A stretch of DNA of 64,000 bases from Rhizophagus irregularis (lineage: Eukaryota > Glomeromycota > Glomeromycetes > Glomerales > Glomeraceae). The notes under the pieces are model-generated. The model was not told where the DNA came from and searched no databases. It was given only the letters and a program-made list of their open reading frames with translations. Positions 29,655 to 42,141 of the stretch are shown here, piece by piece (the stretch's first letter is position 1; every line of letters begins with the position of its first letter). Position numbers and translations under genes: made by a program. The DNA lies in the NCBI RefSeq assembly GCF_026210795.1, contig NC_089453.1, positions 746,501-810,500 on the forward strand, given 5' to 3'.

Positions 29655-29853
29655 ATCAGCATGTGAGATCAAATGTTATTATTAAGGATGTACAAGTAGT
29701 TTAGTAGGTGAAAGTGCTAGAGCTAAAAAAGCATTAGAAAATAATGATATTTTTGAATGGGATGTTATTATTGAGAAAGCTTGTAATGATTCTTGGGTTA
29801 GAGTATGTACATCAGAAAATTTCAATTATGAAATCTGGGCAGGTTGTGAATAA
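29640..29853 (+). pseudogene. Detached SPRY-like tail of the BTB-BACK gene
   Basis: Frame +1 relative to the upstream CDS. It reads DYVWDKSAC, then an in-frame TAA at about 29680, then GESARAKKALENNDIFEW, DVIIEKACNDSWVRVCTSEN and NFNYEIWAGCE before a stop at 29851. This matches the SPRY-like C-terminal half found on Glomeromycete BTB-BACK proteins, and it is cut short after the WAG motif. There are three lesions: a frameshift near 29640, an internal stop and a premature end. It gives good evidence of the ancestral length. Confidence 0.7.
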
Positions 29854-30998
29854 AATTCAGTTCAAACAAAATTATTTCCATCGCAACAAATTCAATGATT
29901 GATTGACTCTATTTCAAAAAAAAATTCATGATATATCTGAAAATTTAAAGCTTTTTATTGTAATTTATCTGTTTTTTGAGTGTTCAAGTCTAAAATCTTG
30001 CGATCAGTTAAATGTCTAATTAAATCAAATATTTTTTGATTTAAGGCCAATAAGGGACTTTTCTCATACCAATGAGTTAAATATAAATGATAAATACATT
30101 GCATCATGATATGTCACAATAATGTTTTTTGCTACGATAGTATTTTATCAAATATAATCGACATCAAAATGTTATTTATATCAAAAAAAAAAAAAGTAAT
30201 TCTTAAAAATAACGATAATCGTAAAAATTTACGTAAAAAAAAAGATATATGATTGTAGAGCAATGATTAAACTTGATCTTTAAGTACGTCTTCTTGTTCA
30301 AATTTTTTTTAATTATCTTAGTAAATGAAGACTGAATGTATTCAAGGTTCACTTTTGTATAAAAAAGTTAAAATGGGGGGACAAGATCTTAGGCTAAAAT
30401 CGAACTAGCCAAAGCAGGCATGCTCTCCAAGTAGAAATTTTATTACCGATCTACCTTCATAATAAGATACTGCAGACAAAATTTAGGAGATTAATATGAT
30501 CTATCCGATAATGTATATTAACGTTTCGAAATTTTCAAATAACAAAAAGCTTTCTAAGGTGAAAACTACAAAATCATTGTTAATTTTTTCTTTGATTTAA
30601 AGTCTATATTACTTATTACAGCCAGTTTCGAAAAATGTATTGAGTCGCTCACTTTCTCTGCCTTGTGTTCAACCTTGGTTGTGGTGCTTATCAAAAATTC
30701 ACGTTGCGTAGGAAGCTTACAAAAATTCAATCAATTTGCGATTTAGTTGCAAGATTTGATTTTTTTTTTTTTAGGTTCGATTAATCGGTTCCTTATAAAA
30801 AAAAGTTAAATTTAATCTGGAAAATCATTTTTGCAAATTTGGTCACATGTCATTAAAATAACAATTTTAATGTTGCACATAATACAGGGGAAAGGTATAA
30901 CTCTGGAAAATAGGGGTTCCTTTGACAACATGTAAGGTTGACGGTTGACCCATTCATTAATTATTCCTTTTTCTCTCTTACATTCTCGTGAAAAAATA
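29854..30998. other. Intergenic interval
   Basis: No gene. At 30370-30460 the minus strand has a T-arm-like hairpin (GCTAG, loop TTCGATT, TTAGC) but no complete cloverleaf. The last 150 bp precede the BTB-TLDc start. Confidence 0.5.
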
Positions 30999-32490
30999 AT
31001 GGATGATAAATTTTTACCAAAATTATCACAAAATTTGCTAGAAATTTTAAATGATGAAGAATATTATGATATTACAATTGAAGTTGGTAATGATCCTTAC
31101 GTAAAAATATTTCGTGCGCATTTGGTTATTTTACATTATCGTTCTCCTTGTTTAAAAAGAATTTTATCAACTAATAAAAAGAAAAATGATGGAAATATAA
31201 CACATATTAAATTACCAAATATTTTACCTGAAACTTTTCAAATAATTTTAAGGTATGATAAGAAAGAATTGTTAAATAACAAATAATTGTTATTTTTTAA
31301 AAACTTTTTTTGAATATCTGTATTTTAGATATATTTACGGTGGAAAAGTTCCTTTGAATGAACTTGATAGTTCAGATATAATTAAAGTCTTAATTGCCGC
31401 AAACAAACTTGGTCTTCAGGAGTTAATCACCTATTTACAATCATTTTTGGTTAAAAATAAAACAAATTGGATGGAACAAAATTTTGATTTGATACATCAA
31501 ACGAGCTTTGAAAATGATACTTTCTTAGAACTTCAAAATTATTGTGTTGATTTAATGTCCAAAGAACCAAATAAGATATTCAACACAAAAAAATTTTCCT
31601 CAATTCCAGAAAAACTTTTGATCTCAATAATTCAAAATGATAATCTTCAAATGGGTGAAGTTCAAGTTTGGGAACATGTGCTTAAATGGGGAGTTGCTCA
31701 AAATCCTGAACTTCCCTCCGATGTCACGAATTATTCGGATGATGATTTTAATACTTTAAAAAATACTTTACAACAATGCATTCCATTCATTAGATTCTAT
31801 AATTTAACTTCTAAAGAATTCTTAGATAAAATATTACCTTATGAACAAATTTTACCAAAGGAACTATATAAAGATTTATTAAAAGCTTTTATAAGTCTTT
31901 CAGATCCTAATAGCAAACCAAGTGATAAATCAAAACCTCGTATACCTAAAAAGATCGATTCAAAAAATATTAATTCAAAGATTATTACATTTCAACATAG
32001 TGAATTAATCTCAAAATGGATTGATAGATTAGAAATTACTGACATGTTAACTTCCTCATATGAATTCAATTTATTATTTCGCAGTTCTCGTGATGGATTT
32101 AATGCTAAAAAATTTCATGAATGTTGCGATAATCAACCTCGCACTGTAACAATTATTAAGGTGAAAGACAGTACCGAAATTCTTGGGGGATATAATCCAA
32201 TTGAATGGAAATCTATTGAATCTTATTATTATTCTTATAACATTACTAAAGATAGCTTTATATTCTCTTTTGATAATGATAGAATTGAAAATTACATTTT
32301 AAGTCGTACAATTAAAGAAAAAAAAGCCATAGTTAATAATTTTGATTTTGGACCATCATTTGGACCAAGTGATCTTGTTGTATGGGGATGGTTTGGTAGT
32401 TACGCTATGAAAGACTCTTATGAAAAACAGATTAGAAAAACAAAAGATAATTTTACAGTCGAAGAATGTGAAGTATTTCAAATTTTATAA
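30999..32490 (+). CDS. BTB-BACK-TLDc domain protein, two exons
   Basis: The model is join(30999..31252, 31329..32490), 471 aa. The start is the ATG that opens MDDKFLPKLSQNLLEIL; the frame is open 18 codons further up without a better start. The intron (76 bp, gtatga...tttag) splits an Arg codon just before YIYGG, a typical site in this family. The BTB/POZ domain covers about 10-120 (YYDITIEVGND, FRAHLVILHYRSPCLKRIL, YIYGGKVPL), the BACK region about 130-230 (WEHVLKWGVAQNPEL), a Ser/Lys-rich linker follows, and a TLDc domain spans about 300-471 (ITFQHSELISKWI, FNLLFRSSRDGFNAKKFHE, GGYNPIEW, GPSFGPSDLVVWG). BTB points to cullin-3 adaptor use; TLDc is linked to oxidative-stress resistance and V-ATPase binding. 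The family is strongly expanded in Rhizophagus. No defect seen. Confidence 0.95.
31253..31328 (+). other. Intron of the BTB-TLDc gene
   Basis: GT-AG intron of 76 bp. It is phase 2, and its removal restores the Arg-Tyr-Ile-Tyr-Gly-Gly junction conserved in the BTB domain. Confidence 0.9.
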
Positions 32491-34314
32491 GATTGATGTT
32501 TGAATTCTTTCCCTATGCTTTAATAATTATTATTAAATCTCAGCTCTCAACAAAGATAAGTCTATAGATACTGTATAATAGTGTATTATACAATAACGAC
32601 GCAGACACTCTCACGTTCTATTTATAAAGTATATAAAAATTATGATAAATAATTTTTAAATTCTTAAAATATGTAAACAATTAATTTTTATCATACTTTA
32701 TTTACTTTATTTAAAATAATTCATGTTGATTTGTGTATATATTAATTACATATCATATTGTGACATATTCCAATAAAAAGTATCTAGTAAAAAATATTTA
32801 GTATTAAAAAACTAAATCATTTTCATTTTTTTAACTGTTTAATTAATATTTAAATTTTTCTTAATCATAAACATACCTACCTTGTTGATCAAGTACGAAG
32901 TCTTTGGTCGTCACTTGACTTGGTCGATCAAGATCAGCCTCGTTTATAATTCATCTCGTTCATCTCATTTCCTTTAGTCTCCTTCCTCTCTTCCTCTACT
33001 CCTTTACTCCTTTTTTCTTTTTCTAATTTTTTTTGTGACCATTCTTTCACGGAATGTCTAAAAAAATTTACTTTTTTGATGTAAATACGCATAAAATAGT
33101 TGACATCAGACCAATTTGGTTGTAACATTAAATAAACAAAATGAAGAATGTAAAATTAAAATAGACTTATATTTAAATTTGTCAAAAATCTCAATATTCC
33201 TACTGTTCGTATACGTTAAACCATCCAGACTTTGTGCATCAGAAATCAGTAATATACACAATTACGGTAATGACACAAAAAAATTTTATTTGAGGTCAAA
33301 AAATTCTTTGTTTCATTCTACAATTAATATTATGTCTCATTAATATTATGTCTCATTAAGAAACTCCTTGCTAAATATAGTATAAATCGGTTTAGATCTT
33401 TCCTTTTTTATGTAAATCATCGAATGTCACACGCGTTATTCGACATTGCGGTGATATCAGTTATGCATATACTGTAATAGCATGTGGAAAATTTTAAATA
33501 AGATTTTATTGTATATTTTATAATTACAAATCTCCGTTTAAATATCGGAGTTATTTCATGAGGAAAATATGGGTAAAACAAGGATATTTAGGCGTCAAAG
33601 AATTGATAAGCATGATAATGTGTGTAGTAGATCAATTTACTTTTTTGTACTTCGATTCGACCTGATTTAGACGATTAACTTTTTTTTTTATGTCACTATT
33701 ATGGTTAAAGAAATGAAAGGATTGACATCTTTTGATGTTTTTTTTTAAAAAAAAAAATAACCTTTTTGCTATGTTACATTGGGTGATTGTTTCTATGAGT
33801 AATATGCAAAAGTTCGTTTCATGTTGTAATTATACAATAAATTCCCTTATTTACACTCATTTTTAAAATAAAATTTGTTTTTTTTTTATTGAAAATATGA
33901 AATTAGTGCGTTTAGTGCGTTCGTGATAATCTAAGTTGCGTGAGAAAATCTTCTTATCTGTTGTTTTTAAGTTTTTAATGTTGATTAAACAATGGTAAAC
34001 ATTTTTGCCGAATTTATTGCTATTTTTGGTTAATTTTGGCTGAAATTATTGCTAAATTTGATTGTTTTTGGCAGAAATTACCTTTCATTGGTTATTACCT
34101 TATTTTCTTTGTGTAATCGGTTTGAACTACCCTGACTCACCCGATGATTTATGTTTATCAGTTAAATATTACTATATTCGTTAACATCAAAGACAACAAA
34201 GATAGCCAATTTTTTTATATTTATTGGAAGAAATGACACAACTGAATTGTCCTTTGTCTTTTTTTTGGACCTAATTTCATTATTTTTTATTTTTTTTTAA
34301 AAAAATTATTCTTA
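32491..34314. other. Intergenic interval
   Basis: No gene supported. At 34010-34070 a repeated 'tattgctaaatttgattgtttttgg'-like text forms a short direct repeat. Mirror poly-T/poly-A lies at 33740-33760. The last 100 bp are a T-rich leader for the Kelch gene. Confidence 0.5.
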
Positions 34315-35946
34315 ATGGCTCGATTAATTTTCTACTTAGTTTTGTTCCTAACTTACGTTACGTTTTCGAGTGCTGCATATAATTTCTCTGCTTATGTTCC
34401 TCCTTCTATAGTTTTAAATGATAAATATTTCGTCGATGTTGAGCAAGAAATTCGAGTTGGATTTAGATTATTTGATGCGTCATCAGTAAACAAAGATTCA
34501 AATGTGATCAAGTATCAAAATTTACAATATACTACCAACACGCCAGATGTTAAATATCCTAGAGTAGTTGGCAATAAAAATAAATTATTCTTTTTTGGAG
34601 TGAACGGAAATGATGTTTTTGAATCAACCATAATGTTCTCGTTCGATATTAATGAAAAAGTCTGGAAAGAATTAAAAGATGTTAATATGCCATCACATTT
34701 AGATCCAAACCAAGAAGAGAATTTTGTCGGTCCTGATAATGATGGAAATGCTTATTTATTATATAACGACAATAATATTATGCTTACTTTTAACACTGAA
34801 ACATTGCAATGGAATGAATATTCTATTCAATCCTTCGTTCCAACCGGTTACGCTTACTATGTTTGGTATACTGCCACAATATTAACCGATGGAAATATTG
34901 CGTACATCGGAGGTAAAATTTTTTTTGCATTCTATTTAAACGCTTTAAATAATAATAAAATAATAATAAAATAATAATTTTCTTTTTTAAAGGTAAATTT
35001 TCTAATGGCACGGGTTACGTTGATGCTCCAATGAATCAGGTATATTTCATTTATAAGATTGTTTACTAAAATCCATCACTATTATTAAATATTTTTCTTT
35101 TTTCTTTCTTAGTTTTATACTTATAATACAAAAACCCATGCTTGGGCCGCTAAGGTAATTTTTTATCTCTCTCCCCATAATTATCAAAAAAAAAAGAGTA
35201 TTAACGTAATATATTTATAGTCCACCATTGGAACTACTCCTGGGCCAAGGAATAGCCATTCGGCCAGCTTAAGTAATTTACAATTTTTATCATAATTAAT
35301 ATTCTTTAAATTGATTTTATTAATTTACTCATGATAAAATTTTGTATATATATAGCTTCGGATGGTAGAATAATTATTTATGGAGGCGTTAATGCAAATG
35401 ACCAGCCAGCTTCCCCGTCATTAGCTGTATTAGATACTAATAAATATGAGTGGTCTGCACCTACTGAAAATAATCCAATTGGGTCATTATACTTAGCTCC
35501 TTCCGTAATAGTTAACGATTTGATGTTTTTATATCTTGGTAATTATCAGAAATGATTTTTGCATTAATTATTATATCAAAATATAACCAAAAAAAAAATA
35601 TTATTACAATTTTTTTCCTACAGGTGTTAATATTTCCTCGAACGTTCCTACTATTTTTAATAAAATATTTGTGCTCGATACATCAAGTTATACTTGGAGT
35701 AGTTTAGATCCCGTAGTAACCGATAGTGATGATAATATTTATAGTAATGGCAATAACCAATTAACCGCAGTTGTTGTAAATAAGAATGATCTCACGATGA
35801 AATTACTTATTCTTTTAATCGTAATTAGTTCTATACTTGTTTTGGCGATACTTGGAGCTACATTTTATAGATTGTATCGATCGAGACGTTTAAATTCTCA
35901 AATTAGTCCAAAGGTAATTGATAATTCCCATCAACAACCAGCTTAA
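34315..35946 (+). CDS. Kelch-like type I membrane protein, six exons
   Basis: The model is join(34315..34912, 34993..35039, 35113..35154, 35221..35272, 35356..35538, 35624..35946), 414 aa, with all introns GT-AG and all phases consistent. Residues 1-21 are a signal peptide (MARLIFYLVLFLTYVTFSSA). The ectodomain carries Kelch-type blades, marked by KLFFFGVNG, NIAYIGGKF and RIIIYGGVN, each followed by a Trp position (KVWKEL, LQWNEY, HAWAAK, YEWSAP, YTWSSL), as in a beta-propeller. Residues about 370-395 are a membrane helix (LLILLIVISSILVLAILGATF), then a short basic cytosolic tail (YRLYRSRRLNSQ). It should sit in the plasma membrane or a secretory membrane with the propeller outside. Ligand unknown. 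Exons 2-4 are only 47, 42 and 52 bp. The gene looks intact. Confidence 0.92.
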
Positions 35947-37380
35947 AGTCAAGTATAATTAACTTGTAGTTATAGTTTTCTTCTACGATGATTTTTTTAG
36001 TTGTTTTTTTTTAATGTATATACTGTATCATGTTTATTAGTTGTATACATATTATGTATGAAATATTGTAATAAATTTTGTTAAATTTGATTTTTTCTGT
36101 TAAAGTAAATATTATTATTAATAACACGACTCCGAAATTTATTGACGTCTGCAGCTGATTACATAACTTTTAATGCTCTAACGAATTAAATTTACAAATT
36201 CTAGAATGAAATGAAGATACTTGATTATCGTATGATATCATAACTCGATAATATTAATAATAACTCGGTTAAAATATCACCGAACTGTGACTGTTATTCC
36301 AAGATCATGTTCCATAGTTATTTACCTACAAATCACTAAAATACGCTGAGTCAATACTTCAAAATATAAATCAGTAAAATATAAAATACTAGCTGCCGGT
36401 TGTGTTCATAATATTTTAGTGTTAATTTTAAACAATATAGTTTGTTATTGAAATATTATAAAATGTATAGTTTATATTTTACTTTATATATAGCAATATT
36501 TTATTTTTACTTTTTATTTTCAACGTGAAAAAGCCACGGTACAAATTACATGGACACTATATATTAGAGCCAAAAGCAATTCCCTAAAACCGTAAGCTAA
36601 ACCGCCAGAAATTCCGACAATGACACCTTGGTTTAACGAGCAAAACGAACCCATGGCGGGACCTCCCTAAGGATACCACCCGAACCACAGTATAAATTTT
36701 AATAGTAATTTTATATATATGCCACGATTTGTCACGTGATCGGCGTGTAATGTTTTTATTGGTGTATATTATAGGTGCATTGAAAAAAAAAATGTTTTTT
36801 GTTAAAATTCCGCAGTAAATTTCATTTTTTTTTTTTTTATTTTGAGGAGCAAGGACCATGAGGTGGCCTCTATGGAAAGGTCTCCTCTTGACTACCTAAA
36901 GTCCTAAACATAGACCTCAAAGAGAGATGTGAGTGGCTAATAACAGAACTATATTACAGAAGTCTATACCCAACAGTTCAGCTTCCTTGCCTTTTCTTTC
37001 CTTCAACCTGGTCACTAAAGATCCAACTGACTCACAACCCTTTGACAAGAGTAATGAAAAGTTGAACTTAAGTTAGAATACTGTAAACAACATTTTCTAA
37101 ACCTTCACAACCTTCCAGTAAAAACTGGTTTATTCTCTATAGTGCCTCAAGCAAAGACCCAAAAATATATATATAAGAACTAAAAAAATCATAAAAATTT
37201 TCAAGCCAATGCTATGCTAAAAAGTAATAAGATTTTAATTGTATTTTTTCTCTTTTTTTTTTCTATTATGTACGTGCTTATATACTGATAATTTCTGGAA
37301 GGTTTTGTTTGTTATATAAATTTTTACCTATATGAAATTCCTTTTTTAAATAATTTTTTATAATACCCGTTAGAATTTTA
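35947..37380. other. Intergenic interval, possible repeat fragments
   Basis: GC-richer text lies at 36580-36690 and 36840-37030. I see no intact frame or tRNA. The stretches look like old repeats, but no second copy is present in this window. Confidence 0.4.
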
Positions 37381-37730
37381 TTGCCTATTATAGGGCATGG
37401 CTAAAACGAAGCTAATGTGGCTCAAAAAATTTTCCAGATTCCCCCAATGTGGTACATGTGGTAAAATATTTATCTGTGATACCCAGCCGGCATAACGTTG
37501 AGCCGTAGTTGAGCTTGTGAGGTCCTTTGTGGGTGTGGCAAGTGCTGGCACGGCACAAGCCTCACTATCACGAAGGACTGGCCCTACCACGCCACAGCGA
37601 CACTGTTGTGACGAGCTGGGCTACTGTAGGTAAATATTTTCCCGCTATGTGCCATCGAGAGAATCCAGTACAAAATTTTTTGAGCCACTGCAGCCCTGCC
37701 CTGCTTTAGCCATGCTCCTATTATAGTAAT
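37381..37730. mobile_element. GC-rich foldback element with about 110 bp inverted arms
   Basis: The left end (ttgcctattatagggcatgg) is matched in inverse by the right end (gccatgctcctattatagtaa). Arms pair further at gtggctcaaaaaatttt / aaaattttttgagccac and at taaaatatttatctgtgatacccagc / gctgggctactgtaggtaaatatttt. The core (37505-37600) is itself partly palindromic and very GC-rich. Open frames on both strands are the expected mirror artefacts. Non-autonomous element with no transposase. Confidence 0.8.
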
Positions 37731-39382
37731 TAACTAATATTATTATAATTTAGCTCTGAAAAAATACATACAGCTCATAGTAAAAAAATTTTTTCACCAC
37801 CTGACCTCTATATATATATTTTTGGATCCTTCTTAAACTATGAAAGCCTAGAGTCCTGGACTTTGGAAATTGTTTTACATACTTTGACATAATAGCAATA
37901 GCTTCACTTTATTATGCTTAGATATATGTCTAATAGGATTACCTGTCTTTTTTAGAAAGTATACATGAACATTTTGATAAACTATAAATTAATACAGTAT
38001 CAATTGATAAATATACTAATGTTTTACAAGTTTTCTAAAATAATCCAACTTCAAATCTAATTACAATTCCATTACAAAGTTACTTATAAAGCATTAGTAA
38101 TTTGTAAACTACTTCTTTTTTCTATTTTCCACTTTTTTCTTTTATTATATAGGTGCTTTGCAGTAAAAAGGGACGAAACTACTAAAAAAATTCAAATTTT
38201 CTTTTATATGCCAAAAATATTTTAAATGCTATAATTTGTTCAGATTTTACATTAATTCGTTTTTATTTTTTTTAGTAGTTTCATTCCTTACTATTGCAAA
38301 GTGCCCATATAATAATAATTAATAATAGACTTTTTAACATTTTTATATTACTATATATAATTATAAATAATAAAATTTTTTTCAATATCTGAGTTTATAT
38401 TATAAAAAGCTTTTTCATTTTTTTTTCTTATTTTCTTTATTTTATCTTAGATTTTTATATTTCTTTATGCATTCACTACTATAGTGACTAGTTTTCCATT
38501 ATTTAGTTTATTTTTACAAAGGATGGGTTTGTTAATTGGATTTTATATATTTTAATAATAAAAATAAAATAAAGATTGCAGAAGCATTGATTAAGGTGGA
38601 AAAGTCCAATAAATACAGTAGTATTTAATGTATTTTTAATATAGTTTGCATTTTTATATACTGTATACTATTTGCAAAATATGTTTAGCAAAAAAATATA
38701 ATAAAGTATATGGTATAGCATTTAAAATGAGTCATATAATAATCACATGATAGAATAAATATTCAACTGATAGATAAATTATAAACTGATTAAATATTAA
38801 CCAATAGATAATTATTTAACTAAAGAATAAATTATTAAAATATAATAAGATTAAAAGAATTGTTATAAAAAATTTATAATTATTTAATAAAATAATCATT
38901 ATAATGGAATTTAGTTAAAATAAATTATATTGAATAAAATAAAAATAAAAAATTATATTAGTAATAATAAATCATAATAAATTTAAATTTATCATTAATA
39001 ATTATAATTTATAAATAATCATTAATAAAAAGAAATTTTTAAAAGTTTTTAAAACCTTTTAAAATAATTAATTATGCATTTTAATTATTAATTAAATTAA
39101 TTAAATTTTAAGGTACTTTTAATTTTAGTGTAGTTTAGTAAATTAGAATGTATAAAAAGAGTTTTAAACTTAAGTTCAATAATTTTGCCTTAATATTTTC
39201 AAGAATATGGAATAGAAATAAATCAAATTATAATTATTATGATTATTTAAATATTATTAATCAGTATATAAAATTCATGTGTATAATGTACACATTTTAA
39301 TTTTTATGAGCATAATTTTTAAAAATAAATTTAATATTGTAAAATAAAAAAAATAAAAAAATACTGTATTCAATATATATAT
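37731..39382. other. Very AT-rich interval around the 38.1 kb MITE
   Basis: From about 38.3 kb the sequence is extremely AT-rich, with many short direct tandem motifs (aataaa, ttaatta). It may be the heavily mutated 5' part of the MULE element at 40-41.8 kb, but no protein text survives. Confidence 0.4.
38145..38312. mobile_element. MITE, about 168 bp
   Basis: Ends TTATATAGGTGCTTTGCA and TGCAAAGTGCCCATATAA are imperfect inverted repeats. The arms continue with gaaactactaaaaaaa / tttttttagtagtttc, giving roughly 47 bp arms around an AT-rich spacer. Confidence 0.75.
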
Positions 39383-39676
39383 GGCCAAGTAAATAAATTT
39401 ATTCGTTTCTCATAACCAGGCGGGTCATGTAAATGTTGCGAAAAGATAAAAAAATTTATTTTATTTGGTCATGTGATTTTGGTTTTGACCAATCATAATC
39501 ATAAAAAAATAATTTTTTTTTCCATCCGGTAACCCGGGCAAAAAATTTATTAAATCAACCAATCATCTTCTAGGAATCGGCTAAATTTTTTTTGAAAATA
39601 AATTTTTTTTCTGGGCGGCCAGGTCAAATTTAGCAATTTTTTTTCATGAGAAACGAATAATTTTATTTTTTTGGCC
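39383..39676. mobile_element. MITE, 294 bp, GGCCAA termini
   Basis: Terminal inverted repeats of 31 bp match at 28 positions (GGCCAAGTAAATAAATTTAT and onward to cgtttctcat; the right end is the inverse). The element is flanked by TAT on both sides, a possible 2-3 bp target duplication. The core carries GC-richer text (ccggtaacccgggc). It lies 5' of the MULE remnant. Confidence 0.8.
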
Positions 39677-40199
39677 TATTATAAACAATTTTAATATATT
39701 TAACATCACTATTAAATATGACTGTAGTAGTAAAGATTTTATTTGTTTATATAAAAAAATTTGTGTGATTTAATTTTATTTTATTAAATAATAATAATAA
39801 AATTTTTTTTACTTTCCTTTTTTTTAATTTTTAAAGTTTAGTGTTATTTTTTTTATATTGTAAATTTTAATAGTTTAATGAAAATTTCTTTAACAAATAC
39901 ATATATTATGGCTATAAAATATTTAAAGCATTATTTAAATTCATAAGTCATAAAACTAATAGTATTTTCAAATAGCTTAAAACATATAATAATTGTCATC
40001 AAAAATTTACTAAAAACAAAAAAAATCTGCTATAATAAATAATTAACTTGATATTTTAGAAATTATCAATATTAATTTTTTAAGTGAAGTAATTACAAAT
40101 CTTTTAAAAAATACATCATCAATAACTAAGAATTTATTAAATAAATGATATTAATTACTGCATAGAAGTTTTACTAAAAAATATTTATCTAAAAATTTT

Positions 40200-41790
40200 G
40201 GAATGATGGAGTATGAACTGCTCCACTTGGAAGTTTACCCGTACGATAGTTTCTAGCTAACTGGGATTTCAAACAAAGAAAAGAACAGGAACAATTTCAG
40301 GCTGTGCTTAAAGGAGAGTACATATATTACTATGTATATTTTATATTGGTCAAATATTGGAAATTAAAAATAAAATAAATGAACTGTTAGGTGTAAAAGG
40401 TAGTTAAAAAGTACATCCCAAATTATTAAACTTTGTAAAGAAATTAAATAGTATATTAAAGGAATTTTAATATAAATTAAAAATTAGTTATACAAAAATT
40501 CAAAAATGTTTTTCAAATATTATTAATTATTATAATAATTTAATAAATTTAATTTATACTATTTCTATATGATTAATTGAATTTATTAATATAAATTTAA
40601 TTGAAATATTATAAAAAATAATCAATTAGTACAAATATATACTTTATTTGAAGAAGCTATTTAGTTTTTAAAATATTTAATATTATGTTGTTGGTATAGA
40701 AATTTAATTTATGCATAATTATTAGTTGATTATTAAGAAGCAGCTTGTATTTTAAATACAAATATTGATAATATTTCTAATCATTTAAAATCTTTTAATA
40801 ATCATTTTAAAGAAATTTATATTAAACAATTTCAATGTTATTATGTATTAATACTTTATATATTTACTTAGTTTTATATATCACTTTTAATTCAGTAACA
40901 ACTTGAAAATGAACTTTCTCAATAAACAAATTAATATTTGTTAAATACTAATTAAAAATTGAATTATCATACTATTAAAGAAATTTATTATTAGTATACT
41001 TATTTTAAAGCTGATAAAGTGGATTATTCTGCAAAAAGAATTTTTATATAGATTAAATTAGAAACTTATAAATTTAATAGGACCTTACTTATAAGATAGA
41101 TCACCTTTAGGTTTATAGTAAAAATCATATATAAAATTCTTTGCAGATTCTACTATAAAAGGAAATTTTATATTATGTTGTTATAATTTTATCTCTTTTA
41201 GCTAATTAACCAATAGAATTTAAGAAAAAAGTAAAGTAAAAATTATTAATAAAGGGCCAATTTTTTACAGTGACCTTTATACAGGAAAAGCTACTTGCCA
41301 GTTGCCAATGTTCCAATATCTTGATTTTTAACACAAGGTAATGCATGTAAACATTTATATGCAGCAATTTTATATATTAATTGAATGCATTAACCACTTG
41401 GTAATTTTATCTACCTGAAATTAAATTACTAGCATAAGAAGAAATTCAATATTTTGAAGAAAAAATCTTAATAGGTAAATGTTCATTTTATTTATTTATT
41501 TAAATAGACTAATTTATAGATATTATTATTACAGATGATAATAATAATGAATCAATAGATAAATAAATGACTTTGATAATTGGCAATTAAAGAACATATA
41601 GATAAAACAAAATGATGAAGAAGTAATAGAATCTTTTCAAAGTTTAATTTGGAAAATATTAATTCCTTAGCTATTACTAAACAAAAATTTGTACACACAT
41701 GTTCTACTATTAAGAATACTATTAACTCCTTAAATGATGCATTCAAAATATTAATTTTTGATATTGAAGACAATTATAATGCATTTACTA
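40200..41790 (+). pseudogene. MULE-type transposase remnant with SWIM zinc finger
   Basis: Protein text survives in all three forward frames between many stops. At 40430 it reads SHPKLLNFVKKLNSILKEF, at 40990-41090 YTYFKADKVDYSAKRIFI and LETYKFNRTLL, and at 41290-41370 a SWIM finger: ATCQ-PMFQYLDF, then NACKHLYAAILYIN. The C-x-H half (TGT AAA CAT at 41346-41354) is intact; the second Cys of the C-x-C half reads Leu. After it come LPEIKLLA and EEIQYFEEK. SWIM fingers next to DDE cores mark Mutator-like transposases. The DDE core itself cannot be recognised. AT enrichment and dense TAA codons fit long decay. Dead copy. Confidence 0.65.
40205..40320 (+). repeat. Fragment shared (inverted) with 52.5-52.65 kb
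   Basis: The block reads APLGSLPVR, a stop, then FLANWDFKQRKEQEQFQAVL on the plus strand. The same protein text (GSLPVR, stop, FPANWNFKQRKEQERFQAVL) is found on the minus strand at about 52530-52640. Both carry the same in-frame TAG at the same codon, so either that stop predates the copies or the codon is a shared mutation hotspot. Confidence 0.8.
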
Positions 41791-42141
41791 AAGAAAAAGA
41801 AAATTAATGCAAAGTGATTAATGGAAAATTGTACAAAACGAATTTCAAAGTATACAATTTTACAAAAAACCATTAGCAAACCCCTATACAATTAATACTA
41901 TTACTAACACTAGTGAATTAATTTCACTTTCGCGGTTTTGCTTAGTAAAAACAAAGAAGACATGATTCATATAACATTTGACAATAAGGTATTAAATTTG
42001 TTTGTTATTTAATTATATTTCATTATATTCACATCCTTTTTCAATTTGAAGCTTATTACATTCTACCATGTAATTAATTTTTTTCTAGTTACAATTATAT
42101 ATATAACATGTTAAATATAAGTTAGTATAATAGTATAGTTA

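Noticed and set aside
30370-30460. tRNA-like T-arm on the minus strand
   Set aside because: The T-arm and B-box-like text are good, but no acceptor stem or anticodon arm of standard form can be drawn.
36584-36859. 91-codon minus frame
   Set aside because: The N-terminal half is homopolymer text and the rest lies in what looks like an old repeat; no domain.
37378-37709. Two opposite frames of 60-70 codons
   Set aside because: Mirror frames of the snapback element; no protein family.
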